A DNA stretch of 64,000 bases, from assembly GCF_014647475.1 (NCBI RefSeq), contig NZ_BMPG01000003.1, positions 310,001 to 374,000 on the forward strand. The letters are read 5' to 3'. This DNA is from Halocalculus aciditolerans. Its GTDB lineage: Archaea; Halobacteriota; Halobacteria; Halobacteriales; Halobacteriaceae. The notes beneath the pieces were generated by a model. The model was not told the DNA's origin. It made no database searches and saw nothing but the letters and a program-made list of their open reading frames with translations. Of the stretch, positions 9,883-18,193 are shown piece by piece (the first letter of the stretch is position 1; each line of letters starts with the position of its first letter). A program made the position numbers and the translations under genes.

Positions 9883-10874
9883 GCCGCACCACCTCCGCTC
9901 GTCGAGACAGTGGGGTCGAAGTACGCGTAGAGGACGTCGGCGAGGAGGTTCGCGATGATGACGGCCAGCGCCATGATGAACACCGCGGCCTGCACGAGCG
10001 GATAATCCTGCTGTTGAATGGCGAGGACGAGCCCGCGTCCGATGCCCGGCCAGGCGAACACGACTTCCAGGAGAATGAGGCCCTGGAAGATCATGCCGAG
10101 GCGGAGCGCGAAGTACGTGAGAATGGGGAGCATGGAGTTCCGACCCGCACGGGCTAGCTGTTCGGTCTCCGTGAGCCCCTTCGCTTTGTGGAGTTTCAGG
10201 AACTCTGAGCCCTTCTTCTCGACGACGCCGTTACGCGCGAGCAGGAGGAAGTCACCGCTGTAGAAGAGTACGGCGACCGAGAACGGCAGAATGTAGTGAT
10301 GGAGGAAGTCCAGTGAGACGTACGTCTGGTACCAGCCTTCGGGAGACGCAGTGATAGAGCGCATCCCGAACGCGGGTACGAGGCCGAGCTGGTAGGAGAA
10401 CACGATCAGGAACAGAATCGCCGTGATAAACACGGGCGTCGACCGGAGATACGTCGTTGCGATGATGCTCGCCTTCTCGGTCGCGCTCCCGCGGTTCCAT
10501 CCGGCGTACATGCCGAGAGCGGAGCTCAGGACCGCGGTGGTAACGAGCGCCGGAACGAGGAGGACGAGCGTGTTCACGAGCTTCGGCCCGAGTATCTCCC
10601 AGACCGGACGGCTCCGAAGGATAGAGTACCCGAATTGGAACGTGAGCAGACTCTGCATGTACGAGAGGTACTGCTTCCAGAGCGGCTGGTTCAGCCCGTA
10701 CATCGCCATGATCTCCTGAACCTGTTTGTCGCTGAGATTGCCGGCCGTGATGAGCGCCTCGAACGGCGTCCCGGGGAGCATCCGCAGCACGACGAAGATC
10801 ACCGTCACGGCGATGAGCGTGAGCACGACGGAGACGGCGAGGCGTTTCAGGAGGAATCGGCGGAACCCGCTCAT
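9879..10874 (-). CDS. ABC transporter permease (DppB type)
   Basis: A 331-residue permease with the DppB N-terminal helix FLLKRLAVSVVLTLIAVTVIF followed by LPGTPFEAL. It has the periplasmic-loop motif MYGLNQPLWKQYLSYM, the EAA-type loop near LHKAKGLTETEQLARAGRNSMLP and the C-terminal FAWPGIGRGLVLAIQQQDYPLVQ motif. It pairs with the DppC permease to form the membrane channel. Its start overlaps the end of the CitE-like gene by ATGA, which ties the transporter to the CoA-dependent enzymes upstream. Confidence 0.94.
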   Translation of the reverse strand: MSGFRRFLLKRLAVSVVLTLIAVTVIFVVLRMLPGTPFEALITAGNLSDKQVQEIMAMYGLNQPLWKQYLSYMQSLLTFQFGYSILRSRPVWEILGPKLVNTLVLLVPALVTTAVLSSALGMYAGWNRGSATEKASIIATTYLRSTPVFITAILFLIVFSYQLGLVPAFGMRSITASPEGWYQTYVSLDFLHHYILPFSVAVLFYSGDFLLLARNGVVEKKGSEFLKLHKAKGLTETEQLARAGRNSMLPILTYFALRLGMIFQGLILLEVVFAWPGIGRGLVLAIQQQDYPLVQAAVFIMALAVIIANLLADVLYAYFDPTVSTSGGGAA

Positions 10875-11731
10875 CCTGCCACCTCTTCGTGGCGACGGAG
10901 CACTGTGCGGTACTGCTCGACGATCGCGGTGTCGAGGAAGACGCCGTCGACGACGATTGAATCACGGTCGGCACCGTCGAAGGCGTCGACGAACCGGCGT
11001 GCCCGGTCGACTTCGTCCTGTGTCGGTGTGTACATCTCGTTGAGCGTCTCGAGTTGCGCTGGATGAATCGCTTTCTGCCCGATGTAGCCCAGCTCTCGGG
11101 CGGCCGCGGCGTGCTCGCGGAGCCCCTCAGTGTCGTTGAAATCTTGATAGACGGTCGCGAGCGGGTCGAGTCCACCGAGTGCTGCGGCGCTCACGACGGT
11201 CTGGCGAACGAACGCCTCCATCGATGCGGGCTTTCCCGTGGCCCCGATGGCGTTCGTGTAGTCGCCGAACCCGTACGAGAGCCCCGTCACTCGGTCGAAT
11301 TCCCGGCCGCGTTCGGCAATCTCATCTGCGTTAAACAGACCGCGCGGCGTCTCGATAGTCGGGATGAACTCCGGGACGTTATCGGACGCCTCACGGACGC
11401 CCTCGACGGCGGCCGTCAACTGCTCGGGTCGTTCAATCATCGGGAGGATGATTGTGTCGACGCCCGCGTCGGTAGCTGCGCGGAGGTCGCCTTCCCAGTC
11501 GTCGGTTTGCAGGCCGTTGATTCGCGCGCAGACCTCCCGCTCCCCGAAGTCGGTAGCGTCGAGCACGGCGGCGAGGTTGTCTCGTGCCGCTGGAATAGCG
11601 TCAGTCGGGATTGCGTCCTCGAGGTCGAAGATTATCGCATCAGCATTCGACTCGGCGGCCTTCCGCATCATCCCGGCGTCGTCGGCGGGCGTGTAGAGGA
11701 ACGACCGGCGTAGTCGGTTAGTCATTCTCAT
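10871..11731 (-). CDS. HpcH/HpaI aldolase / citrate-lyase-beta (CitE)-like lyase
   Basis: A 286-residue TIM-barrel lyase of the CitE family. FDLEDAI is the Mg-binding loop, RINGLQT supplies the conserved Arg, PTIETPRGL the conserved Glu, and GFGDY and GQKAIHPAQ complete the CoA-binding site. Family members cleave malyl-CoA, citramalyl-CoA or related beta-hydroxyacyl-CoA esters to acetyl-CoA or propionyl-CoA plus a 2-oxoacid. The gene overlaps the CoA-transferase gene by 14 nt and dppB by 4 nt. The arrangement implies that the transferase makes the CoA thioester which this enzyme cleaves. Which thioester is used is not visible. Confidence 0.92.
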   Translation of the reverse strand: MRMTNRLRRSFLYTPADDAGMMRKAAESNADAIIFDLEDAIPTDAIPAARDNLAAVLDATDFGEREVCARINGLQTDDWEGDLRAATDAGVDTIILPMIERPEQLTAAVEGVREASDNVPEFIPTIETPRGLFNADEIAERGREFDRVTGLSYGFGDYTNAIGATGKPASMEAFVRQTVVSAAALGGLDPLATVYQDFNDTEGLREHAAAARELGYIGQKAIHPAQLETLNEMYTPTQDEVDRARRFVDAFDGADRDSIVVDGVFLDTAIVEQYRTVLRRHEEVAG

Positions 11732-12932
11732 CCCCTCCGAGCGACGTCACGCCGTCCCGGGCGAGTCGACGGACCTCCTCGGCAGAGCGGTCCGTGTGCT
11801 CGGTGATGACGTCGATAGCGTGTTCGCCCTTCTCAGGTCCGGAGTGGTCGATTCGGCCGGGTGTTTCGGAGAGCTTCGGGAACACGCCCCGCATCGCGAC
11901 ATCGTCTTCGCCGTCTTCGACGCGAACGATGGCGTCGCGGGCGTCGAAGTGCTCGTCGTCGAAGACGTCGGCCATGTTGTTCACGGGGCCGAGCGCGGCC
12001 TCGTGTGCCTCGAAGATTTCGACGACTTCCTCGCGAGTGTGCTCGCGCATCCAGTCCTGGATGACCTCGTCGAGCTCCTCGACGTGTTCGAGGCGGCCCT
12101 CCATCGTCGCGAACCGCTCGTCCTCGGCGAGGTCGTCGCCGCCGACGATTCGGAGAATCCGGTCGGCGATGCTCGGAGAACTCCCGGAGATGGCGACCCA
12201 GCGGTCGTCTTTCGTTTGGTACGTGTTCCGCGGAGCGGTCCGGCTGCTCCGATTGCCGGAGCGGCGGTGGTCGATTCCCCTCTGGTCGTACTCGACGACG
12301 TGGTCGCCGAGCACACCGAACATCGTCTCCAGGATTGCGGTGTCGATATACTGGCCGTGGCCTCCCTGCGTATCCCGCCAGTATAACGCCATCATGACGG
12401 CGTACGCGGAGTGCAGTGCACTCACCGTGTCCGCCATCGCGGTCGGCGGGAGCGTCGGCGGGCCGTCGGGCTGGCCGGTCGAATACGCGTACCCGCTCAT
12501 CGCCTCGACGAGCGTCCCGAACCCGGGTCGGTCGCTGTACGGGCCGGTCTGCCCGAACCCCGTGACGCGAACCATCACGAGGTCCTCGTTCAATTCAGAG
12601 AGCGTCTCCCAGCCGACACCCCACTCTTCGAGGGTTCCGGGGCGGAAGTTCTCCACGAGCACGTCGGCGTCTGCGACGACCTCCCGGAATACCTCTCGCG
12701 CCTCGGGTTCATGGAGGTCGAGCGGAACGCTCTGTTTGTTCCGGTTCACCCACTTGAAGGAGAGGTCTTCCGGGTAGTCGCCGAAGTCCCGGAGGGCGTC
12801 TCCGTGCTCGGGATGTTCAACTTTGACGACGTCGGCACCGAAGTCCCCGAGTATCATCGCGGAAAGCGGGCCTGCGTAGAGGCTCGCGGCGTCGACGACG
12901 GTGATTCCATCGAGCGGTGTTTCTGATTTCAT
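11718..12932 (-). CDS. CaiB/BaiF class III CoA-transferase
   Basis: A 404-residue family III CoA-transferase read from ATG 12932; 123 further in-frame codons upstream overlap the binding-protein gene and lack family features. The N-terminus LDGITVVDAASLYAGPLSAMI and GADVVKVEHPEHGDALR match the family, and VTGFGQTGPYSDRPGF and GHGQYIDTAILETMFGVL are hallmark segments. An Asp in the D-T-A-I-L-E segment is the expected catalytic residue. The enzyme transfers CoA between carboxylic acids in the cytoplasm. It lies 32 nt after dppA and overlaps the lyase gene, so it probably activates the imported acid. Confidence 0.93.
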   Translation of the reverse strand: MKSETPLDGITVVDAASLYAGPLSAMILGDFGADVVKVEHPEHGDALRDFGDYPEDLSFKWVNRNKQSVPLDLHEPEAREVFREVVADADVLVENFRPGTLEEWGVGWETLSELNEDLVMVRVTGFGQTGPYSDRPGFGTLVEAMSGYAYSTGQPDGPPTLPPTAMADTVSALHSAYAVMMALYWRDTQGGHGQYIDTAILETMFGVLGDHVVEYDQRGIDHRRSGNRSSRTAPRNTYQTKDDRWVAISGSSPSIADRILRIVGGDDLAEDERFATMEGRLEHVEELDEVIQDWMREHTREEVVEIFEAHEAALGPVNNMADVFDDEHFDARDAIVRVEDGEDDVAMRGVFPKLSETPGRIDHSGPEKGEHAIDVITEHTDRSAEEVRRLARDGVTSLGGDEND

Positions 12933-12964
12933 CGTATGAATGGATAGAGATGGGGAACAGGGGG

Positions 12965-14914
12965 TTAGGAGAAGTCGGACTGTCCGAGGTCCGTCCGGCG
13001 TTTGTGGGTGTTTCCGTTCTGAATCCGCTCGACGAACGCAGCCCACGCTTCGCCGTTCGGATAGCGGAGATTCCCGTCGGAATCCCACGTGTACCCCGCC
13101 TTTCTGAGAATCGTCTTCGCCGCCTCGGGGTCGTAGGAGTAGTTCTTCGTGTCCTCGGTGTTCCACGGTGTGATCGGAGAGATCGGGTTCTCCCCGTTCG
13201 GGACTGTCGCCTTCCCGAGAAGCACTTCGTCGACGAATCCCTTCTTGTCGATGGATTTCGCGAACGCGACGCGGAACTCCTTGTCGCGAATGAGGGGGCA
13301 CGACTGCATGAGCTTCGCGTCGAGCGGCGCGAAGTTCTCTGTCACCATCTTCTCAATGCCACTGGTGCTCGCTGCCCGCTCGGCCTGGCTGTTCGAGAGC
13401 GTGGTTCCGATTGCGTCGACCTTCCCTTGCTTCAGGGCACCGAGCATCGTGTCCACGTTCCCGACGTTCACCCAGATCACGCCGTCGATACCCGGACCCG
13501 ACGCGGTCTGGTCGCCGAGGTGCTCGGCGCGCCAGCTCTCGTCGAACATCCAGTGTCCCTCGTTCCTGCTGACCTTGAACTGAGAGCCCTGGTCCCAGCT
13601 CTCGTACGTGAACGGGCCGGTCCCGATCGGGTTCTCGGGGTTGTGGTTCGCGGGACTGTCGACACTCTCCCACTTGTGCTTCGGGATGATGACGCTGCGC
13701 ACGACGCGCTGCGTCATGAACGCGGCGTCCGCGTACTTCAGATTGAACCGGACCTTATGTTCACCGAGCACCTCCGCACTCTCGATCGGTTCGTAGAACG
13801 CGACCTGACTAGTTGAGGAGTGGTTCTTGTAGAGGTCGACGGTGAACTTCACGTCCTCTGCGGTGAACGACTCGCCGTCGTGCCACGTCACTCCCTCACG
13901 GAGGTCGAGTTCGACAGTGGTGTCGTCGACGAACCCGCCGCCTGTTGCGAGCGCGGGGACGACTTCGAGGTCGGGGTTCGCGTCGAACAGTCCGTCGTAG
14001 ATGTACTTGAGGCGCTTCTCCTCCGCTCCACCCGCAGCCCACGGGAGGTTCAGGGAGTTCATCGACGTCGTCACCCCCTTGACGAACTCCGTGCTGTCCG
14101 CCTGCGGCTGGAGATTGACTTCCGTCCACTGGAAGGAGTCACCGGTCGGGCCGTTCCCCGGCGTCTTCACGTACCCACTCCACTTGTTCGTGTTCACCGC
14201 CGTGATGACGTCGGGAAACAGTGAGATGATGCCGCCGACGTCCTCCGCGAACTCACGTTGCGCCTCCGCGACAACCTCCTTCCGCTTCTCTTCGTCGCCG
14301 GTGATCGTGCGCTGCTTCTCCAGGAGCTTGTTCAGCTCGGGATTGTAGTAGTTGTCGTAGTTCGAGGGGTTCTCCTTATGCCGGCGCATCAGGAGCGGGT
14401 TCGGGTCGAGGCCGCGCTGGGGGTCCGGGCCGTGCGTGCTCATGGAAACGACGGCTTCGAGCCCGGGCGTATTCCAACTCTGTGCGTACAGTTGGTTGAG
14501 TGGACGGTCGTTGAGCTCGACGGGTGCCCCGAGGTCTTGGGCGGCCCGTTGCATCATCAGCGCGTGTTCGCGCATCCAGGGGTCGTCCTCGCTCGAGAAC
14601 TCCATCGGTATCGGGTCGAGCGCTGCGCCCGCCTTCGCGGTGTAGTCGAGTGGTGGGCTCTCGGCGTCGATGGTCGCCCAGTCGTGCCAGTATTTCGTCT
14701 CGACGGAGCCCGGGACGCCCTCCGGGACCTGTGCCTCTTGGTCTTTTCCACCGCCGTTGCCCGTCGTTCCCGCGCTCTCGCCGCTCGAGCTGTTACAGCC
14801 CGCGAGTCCCACGAAGCTCGCCGTACTGACCGTCGCGGCCGTCAGGTAGCTGCGTCGACTCCATCCGTTGCTGTTCTCCCCGCCATCCTGTCTGTCATGG
14901 TCTTTCGACTCCAT
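12965..14914 (-). CDS. ABC transporter substrate-binding lipoprotein (DppA/SBP_bac_5 family)
   Basis: A large extracytoplasmic binding protein of about 649 residues from ATG 14914. The N-terminus has a twin-arginine motif (SRRSYL), a hydrophobic stretch and the lipobox LAGC, so it is a Tat-exported lipoprotein. SBP_bac_5 features include the LREGVTWHDGESFTAEDVKF segment and IGTGPFTYESW. The order of domains looks unusual: about 190 residues containing NPLLMRRHKENPSNYDNYYN and LNKLLEKQR, normally near the C-terminus of this family, stand before the TWHDG domain. See the findings. It is the first gene of the transporter/CoA operon. A 7-bp inverted repeat at 14916-14941 sits immediately before the start codon. 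Confidence 0.9.
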   Translation of the reverse strand: MESKDHDRQDGGENSNGWSRRSYLTAATVSTASFVGLAGCNSSSGESAGTTGNGGGKDQEAQVPEGVPGSVETKYWHDWATIDAESPPLDYTAKAGAALDPIPMEFSSEDDPWMREHALMMQRAAQDLGAPVELNDRPLNQLYAQSWNTPGLEAVVSMSTHGPDPQRGLDPNPLLMRRHKENPSNYDNYYNPELNKLLEKQRTITGDEEKRKEVVAEAQREFAEDVGGIISLFPDVITAVNTNKWSGYVKTPGNGPTGDSFQWTEVNLQPQADSTEFVKGVTTSMNSLNLPWAAGGAEEKRLKYIYDGLFDANPDLEVVPALATGGGFVDDTTVELDLREGVTWHDGESFTAEDVKFTVDLYKNHSSTSQVAFYEPIESAEVLGEHKVRFNLKYADAAFMTQRVVRSVIIPKHKWESVDSPANHNPENPIGTGPFTYESWDQGSQFKVSRNEGHWMFDESWRAEHLGDQTASGPGIDGVIWVNVGNVDTMLGALKQGKVDAIGTTLSNSQAERAASTSGIEKMVTENFAPLDAKLMQSCPLIRDKEFRVAFAKSIDKKGFVDEVLLGKATVPNGENPISPITPWNTEDTKNYSYDPEAAKTILRKAGYTWDSDGNLRYPNGEAWAAFVERIQNGNTHKRRTDLGQSDFS

Positions 14915-14915
14915 G

Positions 14916-14941
14916 ATACACCTACTCAAACAATGGTGTAT
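14916..14941. promoter_or_regulatory. Inverted repeat ATACACC-N12-GGTGTAT before dppA
   Basis: Perfect 7-bp arms (14916-14922 and 14935-14941) are separated by 12 nt. The repeat begins 1 nt upstream of the dppA start codon, in the 83-nt gap between the regulator gene and the transporter operon. The position suits an operator or a leader hairpin that controls the operon. The obvious candidate protein is the HTH-10 regulator encoded just upstream. No experiment or second copy supports this. Confidence 0.4.
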
Positions 14942-14997
14942 ACATTCATGATATTCCCGAAGGACGCCGATACTTATCGTTCTTCAAGTGGGGATGG

Positions 14998-15687
14998 CTA
15001 CGACTGCGGGCCGTAGATAATCTCCAGAAGGTTTCGCTCCGCCGTCCGCAGTCGCTCGCTCATCGTCGACTGCGCAACCCCTAACTCGTCCGCGACGTCG
15101 GTCGCCGACGCCTCGCGCGGGACTTCGAAATACCCCATCGTATATGCCGTCTCCAACGTCTCCAACTGTTCGTTCGCGAGCTTCGTTACCATCACCTCGG
15201 TCAACCGGCCACTATCGAGCGGTTCGCCCGGTGACTCGATCTGGTTCACGCTCAGCAGGTCAAACATCCCTAGCGCCTCCTTGATTTCGTCCGCGAGGCC
15301 TCGAAACTCCTCCCACGTCCGCGTCGTCAACACCACCTCGAAGATGTCTTTCGTCCACACGATCCGATTCGGTATCGCCTCCGCGCGCAGAACCAGCCCC
15401 AGAATGAACGGATACGATTCGTTCGCCAACAGCGTGACTCGACGGACGTGTATGTTGGTCGGGCCCGACGGGACCTCCCGGCTGAAGAAATGCGTCGCAC
15501 CGGAAATCCCCCCGATGGCCTCCTCGATGTCGAACGGATCCGTCGCCGAAATCGTCAACGACTCAATCCACTTCCCATCCTCGACGTAAAACGCGTTGTC
15601 CAGCTCGATACTCTGGACGGACGCGATTTGTGACGCGAGACCGGCCATTGTTCCAGTAGTGGCTGTTCGGAACTCCACGCGCAGCAT
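14998..15687 (-). CDS. HTH-10 (bacterio-opsin activator-like) transcriptional regulator
   Basis: A 229-residue haloarchaeal regulator. The C-terminal third (about 170-225) is the HTH-10 domain: LTEVMVTKLANEQLETLETA, then GYFEVPREASATDVADELGV and QSTMSERLRTAERNLLEIIYG. The N-terminal part is a sensor region of the Bat/DmsR-like type without recognisable ligand residues. It lies on the same strand, directly upstream of the dppA-CoA-transferase-lyase operon, so local control of that operon is the simplest inference. Such proteins are usually activators. Confidence 0.88.
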   Translation of the reverse strand: MLRVEFRTATTGTMAGLASQIASVQSIELDNAFYVEDGKWIESLTISATDPFDIEEAIGGISGATHFFSREVPSGPTNIHVRRVTLLANESYPFILGLVLRAEAIPNRIVWTKDIFEVVLTTRTWEEFRGLADEIKEALGMFDLLSVNQIESPGEPLDSGRLTEVMVTKLANEQLETLETAYTMGYFEVPREASATDVADELGVAQSTMSERLRTAERNLLEIIYGPQS

Positions 15688-15851
15688 GAGGGATTAAGAC
15701 TGTCACATGCCACCATAAAGCTTCGTCGCTCATCGCCTCGCCGTTGATTGCTTGGCCCCATGCGGTGACAGGCTTTGCACGTCACCGACTCGTCGAAGCC
15801 GGACGGTTTGGAAGGCGTTGCGGCGACGCGCCTCGCCGCGTTTCGAGCGCT

Positions 15852-15948
15852 CTACGCGGTGTGTCGTCGTTCGGCGGTTCTCGTCGCGGTGAGTGCGCGT
15901 TCGACGCTGGTTCGGGCGTCGTGGATGCGTTCGCTCGTCGTCGCGGTA
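15852..15948 (-). pseudogene. Fragment: C-terminal ~31 codons of a coiled-coil (DUF7260-like) gene
   Basis: Read on the minus strand this gives TATTSERIHDARTSVERAL and then TATRTAERRHTA followed by TAG (15852-15854). Against the C-terminus of the intact protein at 22061-22918 there are only two residue changes (R to S and T to A), and this copy keeps its own stop codon. No start codon or upstream body of the gene remains. It is best read as the tail of a second copy left by a recombination or insertion event. Confidence 0.75.
15859..15947 (+). repeat. 89-bp direct repeat, left copy (brackets ugp block)
   Basis: The left copy begins GTGTGTCGTCGTTCGG and ends CTCGTCGTCGCGGT. It matches 22068-22156 in the same orientation with 3 mismatches in 89 bp. 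Similarity stops abruptly on both sides. The two copies enclose the whole ugp importer, the phosphodiesterase gene and the HAD remnant, a segment of about 6.1 kb. Confidence 0.9.
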
Positions 15949-16093
15949 CAACGTACCTGGCCAGGCGATCATCGACGAGTCGAACACGTCCTTCTACGGG
16001 AAACGAACCTCGACGACGGCGACTCGTGGAACGCCGCGCGTGTTCTAGGGGAGGTCCGCCATACGGCCTCGATGGACGATCGGCCACACGCTG

Positions 16094-17233
16094 TCAGAGC
16101 TCCGGGGGGTTCACACGGTCCTCGTCGGACGCCTGCCGTGGCGAGGAGTGGTAGATGGCCTCTCCCGCTGAATCGAACACGTGGAATCGGTCCTCATCGA
16201 CGGTGAGTTCGACGACGTCGCCCACTTCGATCGTGCTCCGCGCCTCGGCCTTGACGCGGAGTTCGTCGTCGCCGACGGAACAGTGCAAGAGTAGCGACTC
16301 GCCGAGTGGTTCGGTCACCGTTACCTCTGCCTCGAACGTCTGTGTGGCCTCCTCAACGTTCCGTACGAGCGAGATGTCTTCGGGGCGAGCGCCGAATATT
16401 CCCGAATCCGGGCGCGCGTCGAACGTCTCGGCTCTCGGCAGCGACAGCTCGAAGCTGTCGTGTACCGCGTCCACTGCGTGCCCCTCCCACTGCAGGGAGA
16501 CCGGGAGGGTGTTCATCGCGGGGCTCCCGATGAACTCCGCGACGAACCGGGTGGACGGGTAGTCGTACAGCGCCTGCGGTGGGTCCACCTGCTCGATGTG
16601 ACCGTCGTTCAGGACGGCGACACGGTCGCCCAGTGTCATCGCCTCCGTCTGGTCGTGTGTGACGTATAGGGTCGTCGCGTCGATCTCGCGGTGGATCTGC
16701 AGCAGCTCGGCCCGCATCTGCACCCGGAGTTTCGCGTCGAGGTTGGAGAGCGGCTCGTCGAGCAGGAAGACATCGGGCTCGCGGACAATCGCGCGGCCGA
16801 TGGCGACGCGCTGGCGCTCCCCGCCGGAGAGCTCAGCGGGCTTTCGATCGAGCAGATCGGGGATGTCGAGAATGTCCGCCGCGTCCTGGACGCGCTGGTC
16901 GATCTCCTCGTCCGTGTAGTCACTGACGGACTTCATCCCGAACTTCATGTTCTGCGAGCCCGTCATGTGCGGGTATAGCGCGTAGTTCTGGAACACCATC
17001 GCGACGTTCCGGGCCTTCGGTTCGAGATCGTTGACAACCTGACCGCCGATCTTCAGCTCGCCGCTCGTGATGCTTTCGAGGCCGGCGATCATGCGGAGCG
17101 TCGTCGACTTCCCGCAGCCGGACGGGCCGACGAGAGCGAGGAACTCGCCGTCGTGGGTCTCCAGGTCGATGTTGTCGACCGCCGTTACGTCGTCGAATCG
17201 TTTCGTCAACCCAGTCATGGTTATATCTGACAT
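16094..17233 (-). CDS. ugpC: ABC transporter ATP-binding protein (UgpC/MalK family)
   Basis: A 379-residue ATPase of carbohydrate/glycerol-phosphate importers. Walker A GPSGCGKS lies near 36-43, followed by Q-loop FQNYALYPH, signature LSGGERQR, Walker B VFLLDEPLSNLDAKLR and the H-loop VTHDQTEAMT. The C-terminal ~140 residues form the regulatory TOBE/OB part (GARPEDISL and later strands). It starts 6 nt after ugpE and ends the transporter part of the operon. The neighbouring binding protein and phosphodiesterase point to glycerol-3-phosphate or glycerophosphodiesters, but a sugar cannot be excluded. Confidence 0.93.
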   Translation of the reverse strand: MSDITMTGLTKRFDDVTAVDNIDLETHDGEFLALVGPSGCGKSTTLRMIAGLESITSGELKIGGQVVNDLEPKARNVAMVFQNYALYPHMTGSQNMKFGMKSVSDYTDEEIDQRVQDAADILDIPDLLDRKPAELSGGERQRVAIGRAIVREPDVFLLDEPLSNLDAKLRVQMRAELLQIHREIDATTLYVTHDQTEAMTLGDRVAVLNDGHIEQVDPPQALYDYPSTRFVAEFIGSPAMNTLPVSLQWEGHAVDAVHDSFELSLPRAETFDARPDSGIFGARPEDISLVRNVEEATQTFEAEVTVTEPLGESLLLHCSVGDDELRVKAEARSTIEVGDVVELTVDEDRFHVFDSAGEAIYHSSPRQASDEDRVNPPEL

Positions 17234-17239
17234 GTGTGG

Positions 17240-18109
17240 CTACTTCTGTTGGATGGTTAGCGTCTCCTGCAGTGGGCGGTGCATGACGATTAGCACTACG
17301 AGCGGCGGTAGAAGCGCTAACACAGCGCCAGCCATGATGATCCCCCACTTCGTGAGCCCGGACTGCGATGCCGCTTGGAGGTATCTGACACCCACCTGCA
17401 CGACTTGCTTGTTCTGGTCGGTCATAATGATGAGCGGCCAGAGGTAGCGATTCCACGCGTAAATGAAGGTAATCACCGACACGCCCGCGATCATCCCCTT
17501 CGACATCGGAATCAGGACGCGCCAGAGGAACGTCAGCGGGCCGACGCCGTCGAGTCGCGCGTTCTCGACCAGCGACGCCGGTATCGACATGAAGTGCTGT
17601 CTGAACAGGAACACCGCGGTCGCGCTGGCGATGTAGGGTCCCGTGATGGCCATCAGGGTGTTGCCCCAGCCCAACTGTGCCATCAGGTCGAAGAGCGGCA
17701 CGATCCGGACCGGGACCGGCAGCAGCAGCGTGAGCAGGATGAACATGAACACGGCGCGCTCGTAGGGGAACCGGTAGTAGACGAGTGCCAACGCGGCGAA
17801 CAGGGACAGCGTCACCTTCCCGACCACGATGATCAGCGACATCACGATCGAGTTGATGATGTACTTGCCGAACCCGTAATCCACGAGCACCTCCCGGTAG
17901 TTCGAGAGCCCCTGGCTCCCGATGCCGAGGTTCGTGGTCTGGTAGACCTCCGTGGTGTTTTGGGTGCTCATGATGAGCGCCAAGATTAGCGGCAAGCCCA
18001 TCATGAGGATCGAGAAGATGATGCCGCCGTGGACGAGCACTCGCTCGGCGTCTACGTCTCCGGGTAGGAACCGTTCGAGCCCCGATTCGGGTGTCGTCTG
18101 CGTCGCCAT
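17240..18109 (-). CDS. ugpE: Carbohydrate/glycerol-phosphate ABC transporter permease (UgpE type)
   Basis: A 289-residue permease with six predicted helices of the MalG/UgpE family. FRQHFMSIPASLVENARLDG is the EAA cytoplasmic-loop motif that docks on the ATPase. FAWNRYLWPL-like residues (IYAWNRYLWPL) follow, and the C-terminus ends with the usual HRPLQETLT. It begins 84 nt after the end of ugpA and is followed 6 nt later by the ATPase gene. It forms the membrane channel with the UgpA-type permease. Confidence 0.92.
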   Translation of the reverse strand: MATQTTPESGLERFLPGDVDAERVLVHGGIIFSILMMGLPLILALIMSTQNTTEVYQTTNLGIGSQGLSNYREVLVDYGFGKYIINSIVMSLIIVVGKVTLSLFAALALVYYRFPYERAVFMFILLTLLLPVPVRIVPLFDLMAQLGWGNTLMAITGPYIASATAVFLFRQHFMSIPASLVENARLDGVGPLTFLWRVLIPMSKGMIAGVSVITFIYAWNRYLWPLIIMTDQNKQVVQVGVRYLQAASQSGLTKWGIIMAGAVLALLPPLVVLIVMHRPLQETLTIQQK

Positions 18110-18193
18110 CTCACTTCACCTCGCCTGCGCTGTGCGGGTGCCCTAGCGTCGGTCGGCGGTCCGAGTTCGGTCGGGGTGTGGGTCCGGTCATTG

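Larger units (their letters stand above)
15688..16093. other. Scar region between two operons, containing a gene remnant
   Basis: This 406-nt gap has no intact gene. Its first 160 nt hold the promoter side of the HTH-10 regulator gene. At 15852-15948 is a minus-strand fragment almost identical to the 3' end of the coiled-coil gene at 22061-22918 (separate entries). The last 140 nt before ugpC show no family match. The region reads as a recombination or insertion boundary. Confidence 0.55.

Noticed and set aside
12933-13301. N-terminal extension of the CoA-transferase at 11718-12932
   Set aside because: The extra codons overlap dppA on the same strand and lack family similarity; the family begins at ATG 12932.
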